Assembly (NCBI RefSeq): GCF_003589595.1
Contig: NW_020653852.1
Span: 976,737-1,040,736 of the forward strand
Source: Hyposmocoma kahamanoa
Lineage: Eukaryota; Arthropoda; Insecta; Lepidoptera; Cosmopterigidae
Length of the DNA stretch: 64,000 nucleotides
Direction: 5' to 3'
The notes under the pieces are model-generated. The model searched no databases, was not told where the DNA came from, and saw only the letters and a program-made list of their open reading frames with translations. The position numbers were made by a program, and so were the translations under genes. Positions 10,366-20,726 of the stretch are shown here, in pieces (positions within the stretch are counted from its first letter, which is position 1; each line of letters begins with the position of its first letter).

Positions 10366-10500
10366 TAATCTTCTCCACGATGGCAAGCATTATAGTCTAT
10401 GCCATCGCTACTATAAGAAGATGGGACAAGTCGAAGACTCGCGCACATTGGGAGAGGCCTACGTCCAGCAGAACTGCAATGGGGTGGTAATGATGATGTT
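10366..10500 (+). pseudogene. RTE-type LINE 3' end
   Basis: One frame reads RTLGEAYVQQNCNG before a stop and an ATGATGATG run. LGEAYVQQ-W-x-D/G followed by a GATGAT-type tail is how many lepidopteran RTE endonuclease-reverse transcriptase genes end. The frame is broken upstream (plus-strand pieces RRWDKSKTRAHW). It is a 5'-truncated dead copy. Confidence 0.65.
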
Positions 10501-11278
10501 AGTCTACTTAAAATCGAAAATAAAGCCATTTTGAGAATAGTGTAATATTGTTTCGTCGCATAAAAGAAAAATGTCCAATAACGATTTCAGTTATGTAGAT
10601 GTGGGTTTAGTAGTCATGAGAGTACGTATTCTAGAACATAAATATCCCGTCTGGAACTACCGACGTCGTATAAGTACGTGTAACCGAAAAACCCCACAAG
10701 TGATTTCAAAGAATCTAATAAAGCCGGTGACTTTACGAGAGTATTGCGTACAATGGAATATTGTCGGGAGCTGTATTTATATATTGTAAAAAACACAAAG
10801 GCGCTTCGCCACTCAGTTATTACTTTAATAAATTTCATTCTTATCATTGACAATTATGTTGATCTGTGACAAAAGCATTCAAAATGCCTTATTAATCCAT
10901 GTCTGTGTTGCCTTTACAAAGTCTCTGTGAGCAGAAGAAAACTTTACGACGTTGTTGCTGTCACAAAAAAAAAAACAAAATTTATTTACCGTCTGTTTCC
11001 ATTGATTTTACGATCTAATCCGCCTATTGTCATATTATGGTGCTATTTATCTAATTGTGGGATCAAAAAACAAATTTTCATTTTATCTCTCCGCTGTTTA
11101 TTCTGGTCCGTGATTCATTTTGATGTCTATTAAAGCTGTACGGGCTGTGGGCGGTTTCGCGTTTCACACACTGTTAATTCCTCCCTAGGATGTGGTGGCA
11201 GCGAATAAAAAGTTATTTCCAGGAGCGGTAAATAACTTTTATCACAGTGATCGCATTAATTTACGTTTATGAAAGGTA
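10501..11278. other. no recognised feature
   Basis: AT-rich, with short accidental open frames on both strands at 10571-10853. No repeat relationship seen within this window. Confidence 0.5.
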
Positions 11279-11570
11279 ATGTTGGGGGGTAGCGTAGGTA
11301 TTATCGGGCAACGCGAGTCGCGACACGCAGATGTGCTTAATGTCCTTTTTCTAAGCCGCGAGGGGGCGCTGTACAGCTGTGTAAGATTTAGGGCCGGCCG
11401 CCGGTCGCCGTCGCCGCACGCTTCCTCTTCGCGCAACCACCTGAAATGGCCAATATCACCGCAGCCACATACTCACTTGCACGAGTTATGGCCCAATAAT
11501 AGAGAAATCGTGCAGTATCACAAGTCCAAAGACCTCTACATCTCTCGGGAGATCGCGGCTGCCATCTCTG
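11279..11570. other. GC-rich patch of unknown nature
   Basis: Markedly GC-richer than its neighbours, with CGCGAGTCGCGACACGCAG and GGGCCGGCCGCCGGTCGCCG. A 116-codon plus-strand frame crosses it but continues into AT-rich DNA without a domain I recognise. It could be an untranslated exon, a regulatory region or part of an unrecognised transposon. Confidence 0.3.
11356..11372 (+). promoter_or_regulatory. CTCF-like motif
   Basis: CCGCGAGGGGGCGCTGT includes AGGGGGCGCT, the core of the CTCF consensus. It lies in the GC-rich patch. A single motif match is weak evidence for binding. Confidence 0.2.
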
Positions 11571-11989
11571 TAAAAAATCTAGATATTTTCACTTCCCACA
11601 AAAAGACAATAATCTTGAATGTGCTCTGAATAATACATAGCCGTATCTCGTGCGGGTATCCCTTGGCGAAATATTAAAATGGCATGCCATGCCATAAAGA
11701 CACGGGAAAATATCTTAAACAGTCCCCTATATTAACATACATTATGTGTGAGGACAAACAGGAGAAGTTGGTATTTTATGCGGCCCCTGGACTCCAGGGC
11801 AGGAAGCCAAGCTCGCCAGAGGGTCATCTAAAGTTGGGCTTTTTAGACGGCAATTTACTTAAACAACGACTTTGGGTATCCCCTGTCGCTCCCTTTGTTG
11901 CTCAACTTTAACTTCAATGACGGGTGAATTGCGTAAACTTAAACATTACCACTGGACATGTAATAAAATGTAACCATTTCTACAGAAAA
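11571..11989. other. no recognised feature
   Basis: A 75-codon plus-strand frame at 11684-11911 shows no domain I recognise. No repeat relationship noted. Confidence 0.4.
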
Positions 11990-12220
11990 TTCAAACTTTT
12001 CTCGTATTAATACGGTTCATTTTGCTTAGGTAGATCGGCAGGGACGCTGGCTGTATTTCACAATTTATAATTTATAATAAACCATTTGAAAACTGTATAT
12101 CGTATACTACACGTATCCTATTATATACAGCGATTTTCTTGTGTTTTTTTTTCTATCATGAAAATTACACTATTATTTCGGAATCAACCAAAGCCATTTG
12201 AGGTAGTATAGACTCTTAAA
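11990..12220. repeat. repeat family Y, copy 1
   Basis: Shares TATTAATACGGTTCATTTTG near the left and CCAAAGCCATTTGAGGTAGT followed by ATAGACTC at the right with 55465-55650 and 56690-56725. The right end reversed equals the left end of the 55465 copy, which suggests an element with terminal inverted repeats. No coding sequence. Confidence 0.5.
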
Positions 12221-12498
12221 CTAACAGTTTAAACTCAATTACAAGCCTACCTGACGGACCGCAGTTAGAATCCCCCGCGTCCCGGATGACAGTACTCAGA
12301 AAGTTTGTATCAAGAAACCAGTTTAATTCATTCGAATCGAACTACTCACCAAAGATTGAAATAGGCAGTGTTCGAGTATTTACCTAAATTTCAAGTAATA
12401 AACATAGAGTGAATAACACCTCCTTCTTCTTAGGTTATGTGAACTAATTTTTCCGATCTAAATTGCATATATTTTGTATTGTAATATTTAGCATGGAT

Positions 12499-12598
12499 AC
12501 ACGAGAAATAACTGTAGACCACACAAATATTTCCTCCGGTCGAACCCGGGACTTGTGCGTGGCAGTCCAGCATGGTAACCGTTTGGCCACAAAGGCAT
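12499..12598 (-). mobile_element. SINE family S, copy 2 (5' part)
   Basis: Complement of the S head (GTTTGGCCACAAAGGCA, GCGTGGCAGTCCAGCATGG) and of the first half of the body. The 3' half is missing. Confidence 0.8.
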
Positions 12599-12675
12599 TT
12601 TGTGTAACTTATGTAAGTATAGTTCAGAATGTGGTTTACACATCACTGGTTAATGACTTTACGATTGACATCTTA

Positions 12676-12840
12676 GGGTCGTATTCTAGAACTCTACTCA
12701 ATGCTCAAGTCGGGATTGCACTGGAAACACAAGCACTGGAAATACGACCCTAATGGCAGGGACTTGAGTATGATATTAAGTGCTTTAAACCATACTCAAG
12801 ACCTAACTTGAGCATTGAGTAGAGTTCTAGAATACGACCC
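12676..12840. mobile_element. 165-bp MITE, PIF/Harbinger-like
   Basis: Perfect 35-bp terminal inverted repeats (12676-12710 and 12806-12840; outer bases GGGTCGTATTCTAGAACTC), flanked on both sides by TTA (12673-12675, 12841-12843). GGG-starting termini with a TTA duplication are the hallmark of PIF/Harbinger MITEs. A third copy of the terminal decamer (AATACGACCC) followed by TAA lies inside at 12741-12750, so the element may be two nested ends. Non-coding. Confidence 0.85.
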
Positions 12841-12853
12841 TTAGTATTTATGA

Positions 12854-13470
12854 TTGACATCTCAGTCAGCCGTGACCTGTAAAGGGCCAGAAACGTTGGT
12901 TAACTTGAAAAAAAAAAATGCGCGATTTACACCCGAAAAAATAGTTACAACATCCCTTTTAAACATACTACGTAGTGTTCAATCGAGTATTAACCACTCC
13001 ATGTGTACATTACTTCCATCGTTGAAGTTTAGGTAAATATGCTCAGCTAAATTACAACCTTAGTATAATAATAATAGTTGCGAGATTCGGGCGTTTAAAG
13101 ACATGCAGCAGTGGCGAGGCGCAGCTATGAAATTGCGGGCGTTATGGCGCACATGTGCGTGAGATGACCATAACACGCAGCCGCCGTTAGTGCAAGTGTC
13201 ACTGCAGCATCTATTAGACAGGACAACAAATCATTTTTAGGGATCAACACACTTTCGTACGAACAACATTGCCCATTTGAACGTTTTTTTGTATGAATCG
13301 TCGATTTTGTACAGATTAGCTTGGAGTATTATCTTTTATTTAATTATTTTCTCCTTACTCTGTCTGATGGAGCTCAGCGTACACATTGGCATACTCTGGT
13401 GAACCGTAGATGCAGTTTTTTTATTTTACTTTTCACTGTTTACAGAATCCATATACCTATTATTAGAAAT
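12854..13470. other. no recognised feature
   Basis: Mixed-composition DNA with a GC-richer piece near 13105-13200. Short open frames have no recognisable product. Confidence 0.5.
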
Positions 13471-13473
13471 TTA

Positions 13474-14041
13474 GAGCGGTTACACACGGCGACATTTAGA
13501 CTGCTGACAGATTGACTGCACGTTTGCAGTTAATGCGTGAAGTCGTAATAAACTAACAGCATTAGAGCTCCTTGTGAAAGAGTTCGTCCAGGGTAGTACT
13601 GCCAAGCAGTAATGTCAACATTACTGTGTTTCGGTTTTGAAAGGTAAGGGTGCTGGTAAATTACAGGCGCATGGGACTTGTCAAATTATGTCTCAGGGTG
13701 ACGGGCGCAGTGTTTATGCCCCTCAGATCTTTGCAATTTAAAGCTCTGAGTGGCACTGTAACTGTTATGGACAGGCGTGTAGTTTACCATGTTATAAAAA
13801 AAAACTATGAAGTTAATAACGATTTCACGCATTATTAGCATGCAGTCAGAAACTCGATTGCATAGCGACGACACTAGCGATTTCTAGGCGGCGGTATCCA
13901 TACAAACCACCACGCCGTCGCTTATGTCGAATCATTAAAAACGTGCATCGCGTTTGTATCGCGATTCTGTCGTTGCTTAAGTCGCGCATGTGACTTATTC
14001 GCTGCAACCGCGCTACTAAAACTAACTGTGTGTAACCGCTC
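13474..14041. mobile_element. inverted-repeat element with TTA target duplication, interrupted by family R
   Basis: Perfect 14-bp termini (GAGCGGTTACACAC and complement), TTA on both sides (13471-13473, 14042-14044). Subterminal arms are also partly complementary (TGCGTGAAGTCG near 13530 versus CGATTTCACGCA near 13820). A family R copy occupies 13557-13800; without it the element would be about 320 bp. The TTA target suggests a PIF/Harbinger derivative. Confidence 0.8.
13557..13800 (+). repeat. family R copy inside the TTA-flanked element
   Basis: Nearly full length: head (GAGCTCCTTGTGAAAGAGTT), AAGCAGTAATGTCAACATTA hairpin, GGTGACGGGCGCAGTG, GCGTGTAGTTTACC, then an A-run after GTTATA. Its position within a transposon shows that it is itself mobile. 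Confidence 0.85.
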
Positions 14042-14044
14042 TTA

Positions 14045-14499
14045 AACGTATACGCTAGTAAGGTAAAGTAAATGCTGTTGAACTGAAGTTATTCAAGAAA
14101 CGAAACAAAGGAATCAGTTGAATACATTAACAGTTTAAATGCACAGTCCGGTGATAGATTAAATTAGGTCCCTGCTTCCATTGTCCCCCGTTTGTATGGC
14201 TATGCAAACACGTTTGTTATAGCAGCTAGCCCTTGTGTCTCAAGTTATAGCAATATTTGTAGATAAATTAATTTTTATTATATCACAACTATCACTGACT
14301 TTAAATATTGGAGAAATAATTCACTTTTCATTCTACCCTTGTTTCGTTCTAATTACTGGCAAAATGAGATTATGTGGCGTGCAAGCAATCATTTTAACAT
14401 TCTATATAATTCTTTTGATCTGGATCTTTTCAATACGAGTCTGATTTCGGCAGGGAGAGCACTGATTGGGCTCTTATTTGAATCATTTTTATGTTTTAC
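14045..14499. other. no recognised feature
   Basis: AT-rich; nothing supported. A 69-codon frame at 14235 has hydrophobic stretches but no domain I recognise. Confidence 0.45.
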
Positions 14500-14745
14500 G
14501 TAAAAAATAAATATTCATAGATTTCTCACAGATGGCGCTACGGTAAAAAAGTAGTTAAAACCATAAAACAAACATCTGCAACAAGCACATAGAAAAATTT
14601 GTAAGGTCCGCTAGTTCGTTCCGTGGCTTAGTTGAAATAGCGTCTGCCACGGTTTGCTGGAAGACGTTGGTTCAAATCCAGCCGGATCCTAACGTTTTGT
14701 TAGTGTTCATTCTTGTATTAGTAATTATAACAAATTAGGTGATGG
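14500..14745 (+). mobile_element. family T1 copy C
   Basis: Includes AGATGGCGCTACGG upstream, the tRNA-like core at about 14617-14690 (CCGTGGCTTAGTTGAAATAG, GGTTCAAATCCAGCCGG) and the tail TGTATTAGTAATTATAACAA. The core is more diverged than that at 15840. Confidence 0.75.
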
Positions 14746-14934
14746 TTAAACATCGTGACATTAATAAACTTAAAAATTTACGTAATAACTTATGTTTTAT
14801 GTAATAGGTTAATTAAATTCTGCATCCAGGTTCCTTATTATATTTTTATTTGTAATTAGATCTCAGTTGTTACTATTATTACCTATTTAAGAGAGCTTTA
14901 AGCCGTTAGTCTTCCTTTCAGATTAATAAATATA

Positions 14935-15080
14935 TATTTTTTGTTAAAATACTTCATTAGTTTGTTCGTAGTAACATCGGACAAATACAATGAAAAATTC
15001 CTTTGATCTGACTGGGCTGAAATCAGCGTTTGTTGCCACACCGGGACTACCGTTCTTACCAACTGGGCTTGTTACAGATC
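14935..15080 (-). mobile_element. family T1 copy D, degraded
   Basis: Tail complement (TTCATTAGTTTGTTCGTAGT, AAAAATTCCTTTGATCTGAC) followed by a badly decayed tRNA-like core (TACCAACTGGGCTTGTTAC). Confidence 0.55.
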
Positions 15081-15391
15081 TGTGTATCAGGTTTAAATAG
15101 ATTTTTTTGCCATCAGCGTCACCTGTGAGACACTTCTTCTTGTCGTATCGATGTTATACACAATAATGTTTGCCATTGTGGTGTAAATATTTGCCAATAA
15201 CGTGAGGAGGTTCGGTGATGTGAGAAAGTTATGAAATTAGGCCCTTTCCTGATTTGTTGGTGCGGTAGCGGTACGGCATCGGTACACTCGGTATATGCGG
15301 TACCGAAAGTTTACCGAGAGCCTAAATTTGGACAGAAGTGGGAAGAGGTCGGTTTGCGGTATACCGCGTCAATCAGGAAGCAGACATTGAA

Positions 15392-15623
15392 ATAAATAAT
15401 AATAATAATAATAGTAATAACGCACAGACACTAATAGCCCCGCACCAGGGAAACTCTGTATCGCAGGTGCCATAGACATACACACAGACAACCATAAATC
15501 ACACCGAAACTCACGAGAGAAATAAATGTAGGCCATACAAATATTTCTCTCGCCACGGGAATCGAACTCGGGACCTCTTGCGTGGCAGTCCAGCATGATA
15601 ACCGTTCGGCCACGAAGGCAGTT
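15392..15623 (-). mobile_element. SINE family S, copy 3 (near complete)
   Basis: On the minus strand: head TGCCTTCGTGGCCGAACGG, B box AGTTCGATTCCCG, body to the GGGGCTATTAGTG end, then an (ATT)n tail (15392-15420 on the plus strand). One of the most complete copies here; no target duplication was resolved. Confidence 0.9.
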
Positions 15624-15699
15624 CAGTAAGCTTTCGGCACCGCGTATACCGATACGGCACGGCTACCACCGATAAGTCAGCAAACGGCCTTAGAATAAT

Positions 15700-15955
15700 A
15701 ATAAATGATTTTAATTAAATTTTTATTGAATTGATATTCAATTATAAACTAAAAAGACTTAAAGACTAAAAAGTCGTTGAAAGACCAAGTACAAAGACAC
15801 GACGCAAGCACATAGAAAAATTCGTGAGATCCGTTGGTTCGTTCCGTGGCTTAGTTGGTATAGCGTCTGGCACGGTATGCAAGAAGACGTCGGTTCGAAT
15901 CCGACCGGATCGAAGGAATTTTTTCTGAGTATTCGATCTTTGTATTAATAATTAT
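15700..15955 (+). mobile_element. family T1 copy E (best tRNA-like core)
   Basis: Core at 15840-15913: acceptor CGTTCCG, A box TGGCTTAGTTGGTATAGCG, T arm GTCGGTTCGAATCCGAC, acceptor 3' strand CGGATCG. Upstream about 130 bp includes GTCGTTGAAAGACCAAGTAC. Downstream TTTTTTCTGAGTATTCGATC and an ATTAATAATTATA tail. Acceptor pairing is 6 of 7, but there is no convincing anticodon arm. Confidence 0.8.
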
Positions 15956-16310
15956 AAATGATTTTGTTAAAGATAGGTTGCTCCTACCCATTAGATGGCC
16001 TCTGAAGGTAAATAATTACCTATAATAACGGTAACTACACCTTTCCTGCATTGTGAGTATCAGAGCAACGGAAAAGAAAATCCATCACACCACTTTTTAC
16101 ATTCCACTTTTGGACATAACTCGCCTTTAAGAAGCAAGTTGGCGTGTTGACAGAGTGGAGACTTCACAGGTTTTCCAAGTTTGATGAACCTACATTGACG
16201 TGCAATTTTCATCACTATATTTTCATAGCGAGAGGTGTCACTACTAAACATTTACAAATGTATGTAACATATAAATTAAAATCCTAGGTATATACTGCCA
16301 TATTTACTTC

Positions 16311-17079
16311 TAAGGCTGATTATTCACAGTGCCGTAACAACAGCGACACTGCCGCCGCTGTTGCGCCGCAGTTGTAGTTTTGTTTATTTCCTATTTTATG
16401 AATAAGGTAAATCAACAGTAATACTTTTAGATAATATTGTAAATTTACATTAGCATTGTACTTATATGTCTACCTATGACAGACGTACACAGCATTTACA
16501 CACACCAGACATACATTTTGTTAATTGTTGTTGTAAAGTGCCTACGTTTCAAGTCATAATTATTTCCGTGGTGGGGAGGCCTGGAAGCTATAGCACAGGT
16601 TTCGACCTAGTTTAGATTCCAGCTTCCTCACAAACTGTAATTAACTAATACAACTAGTACTAATTAATATATGTAACAAGAATTTTGTAGTTTGTACCAA
16701 TAAACTATTTTTCATTTAATGTAATGAAATCATAATAATCAGCTAAAAAAACAACAAAGAACTGATGACATTACTGGGGAAACGATTCTAGAATGATTTT
16801 TTTTAATTACGGAAAGAACGCAAAATATATATCTTTATTCGAATGTTAATTTGGTTATAATTAGAGGAAAATCTAGGTAGTGGACTGTACAGAGCTAATA
16901 GTCGCCCTTGCATTTGTTTGTACACTTTTATAAACGCACCGTGGCGGCGAGCGCTGCCGCAATTGTCTACTTAATGTAGGATTTCAACTGATCACGCCCC
17001 ACGGGCTGCAGTCGCGCTACGACTGCGGTTTGACGCCGCAACTCTTGAAGCCACGCGGTGCCATGTGAATTCAGCCTTA
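16311..17079. repeat. candidate inverted-repeat element
   Basis: Ends match in inverse orientation: TAAGGCTGATTATTCACAGT on the left and the complement TAAGGCTGAATTCACATGGC on the right, with GC-rich subterminal DNA on both sides (GCCGCCGCTGTTGCGCCGC; GACTGCGGTTTGACGCCGC). A target duplication is not clear. The interior holds a poly(A)-like LINE-type end near 16700. No coding sequence. Confidence 0.45.
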
Positions 17080-17905
17080 CATTTAAAGTAGCAGCCGTCT
17101 AACTTGAACCATTATGTATTATATATGTTCGTTTCCATTGTTGCTTTTTGCATTTATTAAAAACGTTACGTCTTTTACTTGTCTACAGTTTCGTTTTAAT
17201 ATTCACTTACAGCTAATCCTCGAGTTAAAGCGAAAGCTTTTCAGTTCATCAAGATTACAAGAGACGATCACGAAGGAGTTTGTTCTAATTACACTGTTTA
17301 AACTAACTGAATTATTGCTGCAGTTACGGGTTCTTAGCATGTTTAACTTTACTATAGTGAAATTACTCATGCCCCGGTGAGTCAGTTCGAACAAATAATA
17401 CGACGAATAACTTATTTCTTTGTACTTTTAGTGTAGAGTCGTGTATCAGTGGTTTATGATGTTTTATGTAATAATAATTAATTTTTCACTTCACTAGTCA
17501 AATCAATCAGTCAATCAATTTATTTATTCGTCTTAATAAGGTACATTATAATCAGATCTTATTTTAAACAAATCCAACTTATTCTACCGTAATCGGGATG
17601 CAAACACACATATATTTCATTCAACTATTTACTAAGATTACTGCAATCAATCAATGAAAACTCAATTCGGAAATGCTTCTTTTGCATTAGAAATCAGTGT
17701 GCTAAAGTATTTTTTCCACGCGTGGAAAAGTTTTTTGAAATTCAAATTTGACGTTGGACTGTGGTGCGCCTAACTTTTCCTTCGATGAAAAAAAAAGCAT
17801 AATGACACGTTCCACTATGCGATTTGTCGTACATTATTTATGTAATATAAATCCGTTGGTATCTATATTTTATTCTTTTATTAATAACATTCAATGTAAA
17901 ATGTC
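17080..17905. other. no recognised feature
   Basis: AT-rich. Opposed short frames at 17114-17394 are accidental. A CACGCGTGG palindromic word occurs near 17720. Confidence 0.5.
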
Positions 17906-17909
17906 AATG

Positions 17910-18127
17910 TAGAGCTTTAAATCGCAAAGACCTGAGAGGCCCTGCCCCTTCACCCGTCACCTTGAGATATAAGTTGACAAGTCCCATGTCCCTGTATTTT
18001 CATCAGCTTCCTTACCCTTTCAAACCGGAACACGGTAATGCTGACATTGATGCTTGGCGGCAGCAACAGCTAATGTGGCAGTACTGCCCTGGACGAAATC
18101 TTTCACAAGGCGCACTACTGCTGTTAA
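17910..18127 (-). repeat. family R copy (5' two-thirds)
   Basis: Complement of the R head (CACAAGGCGCACTACTGCTG), GCAGTACTGCCCTGGACGAA, the hairpin region and GTCACCTTGAGATATAAGTT. It lacks the 3' tail. Confidence 0.8.
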
Positions 18128-18860
18128 TTTAAAACAGCGCCATGTCTACAAGCATTGACGGTCTACTCTCGTCGAGTCTCCCACTAGAGATAATAATAAT
18201 AAACAAAACAAAAGCTCGCACGCAGTTATCCGGCGACGACCAACGACGCAATCAACTGTGTCTTTACTGTGATATTGTGCGTAGTGTTAATAGATAGTAA
18301 AATCATAGTATAATAAGAAAAGTATTGTAACTCTGTACAGACATAATTGCGCGGCTTGTATGTGTGTGCGCCCACATATTCGCATAATCTCGTGGTGCAC
18401 TCGCATTGCATAACCCGGGTCGTCACACGTGCTATTAAATAGTAAACGTGACATCAATTAATAGACGCAATTGTTGTTGTATTTGTGGTTGTTTGGACAC
18501 GAATCCCTCAATTGTAGAATTGTTCAGTAATTCATTTTCATTTTACAATCATACTCCATAATTGCGGTATTTTACCAATCCGCAATGAAGGTATGATAAT
18601 TTCAATATGTAAATCCCTAATGTATTTAACAAAGGTTATTTCGGTATAGCATAGATACTGTGATAACCCCTTATTTTTTAATTATGTTACAATTGACAGA
18701 TATAACTAAAATCATAATGTGACAACCCTACGCACCGAGTGAAGTACAGGCATTTACGCGCTGAACATGAGGGAGTTGCACTACTGCTTTTATTATACCA
18801 TGGCAAAAAGCTAAAACAATGTTTTGGGTTATTTTGTTGAAGATATCCTTGGCAGCGCTG
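18128..18860. other. no recognised feature
   Basis: AT-rich with a GC-richer piece near 18340-18430. No gene or repeat supported, apart from a possible LINE-derived sliver at 18840-18940 leading into the next LINE. Confidence 0.45.
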
Positions 18861-18947
18861 GCTTTGGGTGGCAAAGGACCGCTATATACAAGAGAGAGCC
18901 AGCAGTAACTGGTCTGAGGTACATATTTGTACTGATGTTAGTACTGC

Positions 18948-19566
18948 TAGACTAGTTTACTTTAGTTACTTCCACAGTATAATGTCCAACGGGATTCTCA
19001 TGTGGGATAAAGCGGCAGACGTACAAACCATATTTGTATTGCAAAAACGACCGACTCGTTCTGTGTACCTTCTAGGTTCTCGGGTTTCTCTCAGAGAAAA
19101 GTTTAAGGAGACTGGTATCATGACTGTGACATCACACACAAATATTTTATATATGGCCGTAAAAATATACATAATTTCATTAAGAAAGAAGATAGCCATA
19201 ATATTATCCTTAGAGCTAAGTCCAAACTCAAGGTACCACGATTTCGTTTAACCAAGGTAAACGAGTCTTTTATGGGGCACCATATACGTTTTTACAATAA
19301 GATTCCATATATTAAGATTATCATTTCTAAGTTTAAAAACTACATTAAAATATTTTAATTGAAAAGTCATACTACAAAATTTAAGACTACGTGTTACACA
19401 AAGATGTGTGGAAAGACGACATGGCTCCAGAATCCACACAAATTTGATTGAAAGTGTATTCCATAGCATTTAAGTTTATTAGAAAAGAGCAATCAGCTTA
19501 AAAGTGACATTTTCAAGTGTAAATTTATTTTACTTAAGGAATAAATTATTATTTGAATTTGACTTA
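18948..19566 (+). mobile_element. LINE end, same family as 2121-2820, degraded
   Basis: Keeps YFSYFHSIMSNGILMW and FVLQKR but has frameshifting deletions after MTVTSH and around 19310. The 3' UTR is shortened, and the tail ends TTATTATTTGAATTTGACTT. A dead copy, more diverged than those at 2121 and 35613. Confidence 0.8.
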
Positions 19567-19793
19567 AATATTTGTATCATCATTACCAGCATCATCATTA
19601 TTAGCCCAAGTTGGAATATAAGTCTCCCCTATTTTCCATCATCTAACTGTGGGTTTTCTGCAATCCAGGGAAGTTAAAAAAAATTAAAAATTCTTACATT
19701 AGTATCACAGTATATTAATGTAAAAAATGTGCTTTACGTTAATGAAAATAATATTTATTTGTAAGAAAGTGTGAAAAACGTAACATTAATAAG

Positions 19794-19832
19794 ACAGCCA
19801 GTTTATTTTTATACCAAAAATAAACTGGCTGT
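19794..19832. repeat. perfect 17-bp hairpin
   Basis: ACAGCCAGTTTATTTTT (19794-19810) and its exact complement (19816-19832) surround a 5-base loop, ATACC. It looks like two inverted ends of family W (see 34634-34813) brought together. Confidence 0.85.
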
Positions 19833-19867
19833 TCTTGACAGCCGACTTTACAAAGTCATAAATTAAT

Positions 19868-20203
19868 TTAAGGGGAAATATGATAAAATTCCGCTTGATA
19901 TTCAAAATTTATCATTTACGCGGCTTAAAACTATAGTGAAACAAAAACTTTATACAGCTTTTGCGTACTTGAATGACAAAAATGTTTGGTAATGACCCGT
20001 TTAGCTCTTGCCGGTTGTTGATATAGATTTTGTGAATGATTAATGTGTGCAAGTGTTTATTTATAAAAAGCAACCCTTGGAGTTTCTTTCTCATTCTCTT
20101 CATGGGTATATGCTATATTAATGCGTAGTAGATTTTATCATAAGACGTTTTCAAGTGTAATTTGTGTACCTCTGAAATAAAGACGTATTTAAATTTTAGT
20201 TTG
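19868..20203 (+). mobile_element. LINE end of a related CR1/jockey-like family
   Basis: A 38-codon frame beginning YDKIPLDIQNLSFTRLKTIV and ending NDKNVW before TAA parallels the YNKIPEHILSLSFPKFKNYI...KDVWKDD end of the family at 2121. The 3' UTR shares GCAACCCTTGGAGTTTCTTT and GACGTTTTCAAGTGTAAT, ending in AATAAAGACG. It is a sister family, 5' truncated. Confidence 0.75.
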
Positions 20204-20387
20204 AATATTTGTCGACTAACTTCCAGATGTCATCCAGCCAGTAAGTTAACTTTTAAAGTATACATCTTTTTTTACAGTGGTAGCGGTACATTTGAGAGAC
20301 CGTCTAAGTCACGGGCTTTTGTGAATATTAGGTACTGTCATAGTTCATGCTATTGGTATCGGAAAACGCCGTCAAAATCAAAGAAGG

Positions 20388-20510
20388 TTCACAACCTTTG
20401 GAAAATGTGCGATGTCCATAAGCCATATTTGGCCAGCGCGGCTTGGAAGACTATGGCCTAAACCTTTTCTTTAAAAAGACCTGTGCTCAGCAGTGTAAGG
20501 TTATATTGGA
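20388..20510 (+). repeat. LINE/SINE 3'-end fragment
   Basis: GGCCAGCGCGGCTTGGAAGA and ACCTGTGCTCAGCAGTG are conserved words of widespread lepidopteran LINE/SINE 3' ends. No coding potential. Confidence 0.6.
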
Positions 20511-20538
20511 TACTAGTATTTTTTAATTTTTTTTTATT

Positions 20539-20726
20539 AGCCTCGCACTAGGAAAATTCCGTATTACGGGTGCCATGGACACACACATGGACAACCACAA
20601 ATTACAACCACAGTCACGAGAGAAATAAATGTAGACCATACAAAGAAAACGTCTCAGGCCGGGAATTGAACCCGAGACGACTGCGTGGCAGTCAAGCCTG
20701 GTAAACGTTCGGCCTCGGAGGCAGTT
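20539..20726 (-). mobile_element. SINE family S, copy 4
   Basis: Near full length with a mutated head complement (GTTCGGCCTCGGAGGCAG) and B-box complement GGGAATTGAACCC. The poly(T) at 20521-20538 corresponds to its A-rich tail. Confidence 0.85.

Noticed and set aside
15840..15913. Functional tRNA gene
   Set aside because: Good T arm and acceptor, but no credible anticodon stem, and it is embedded in a multi-copy repeat.
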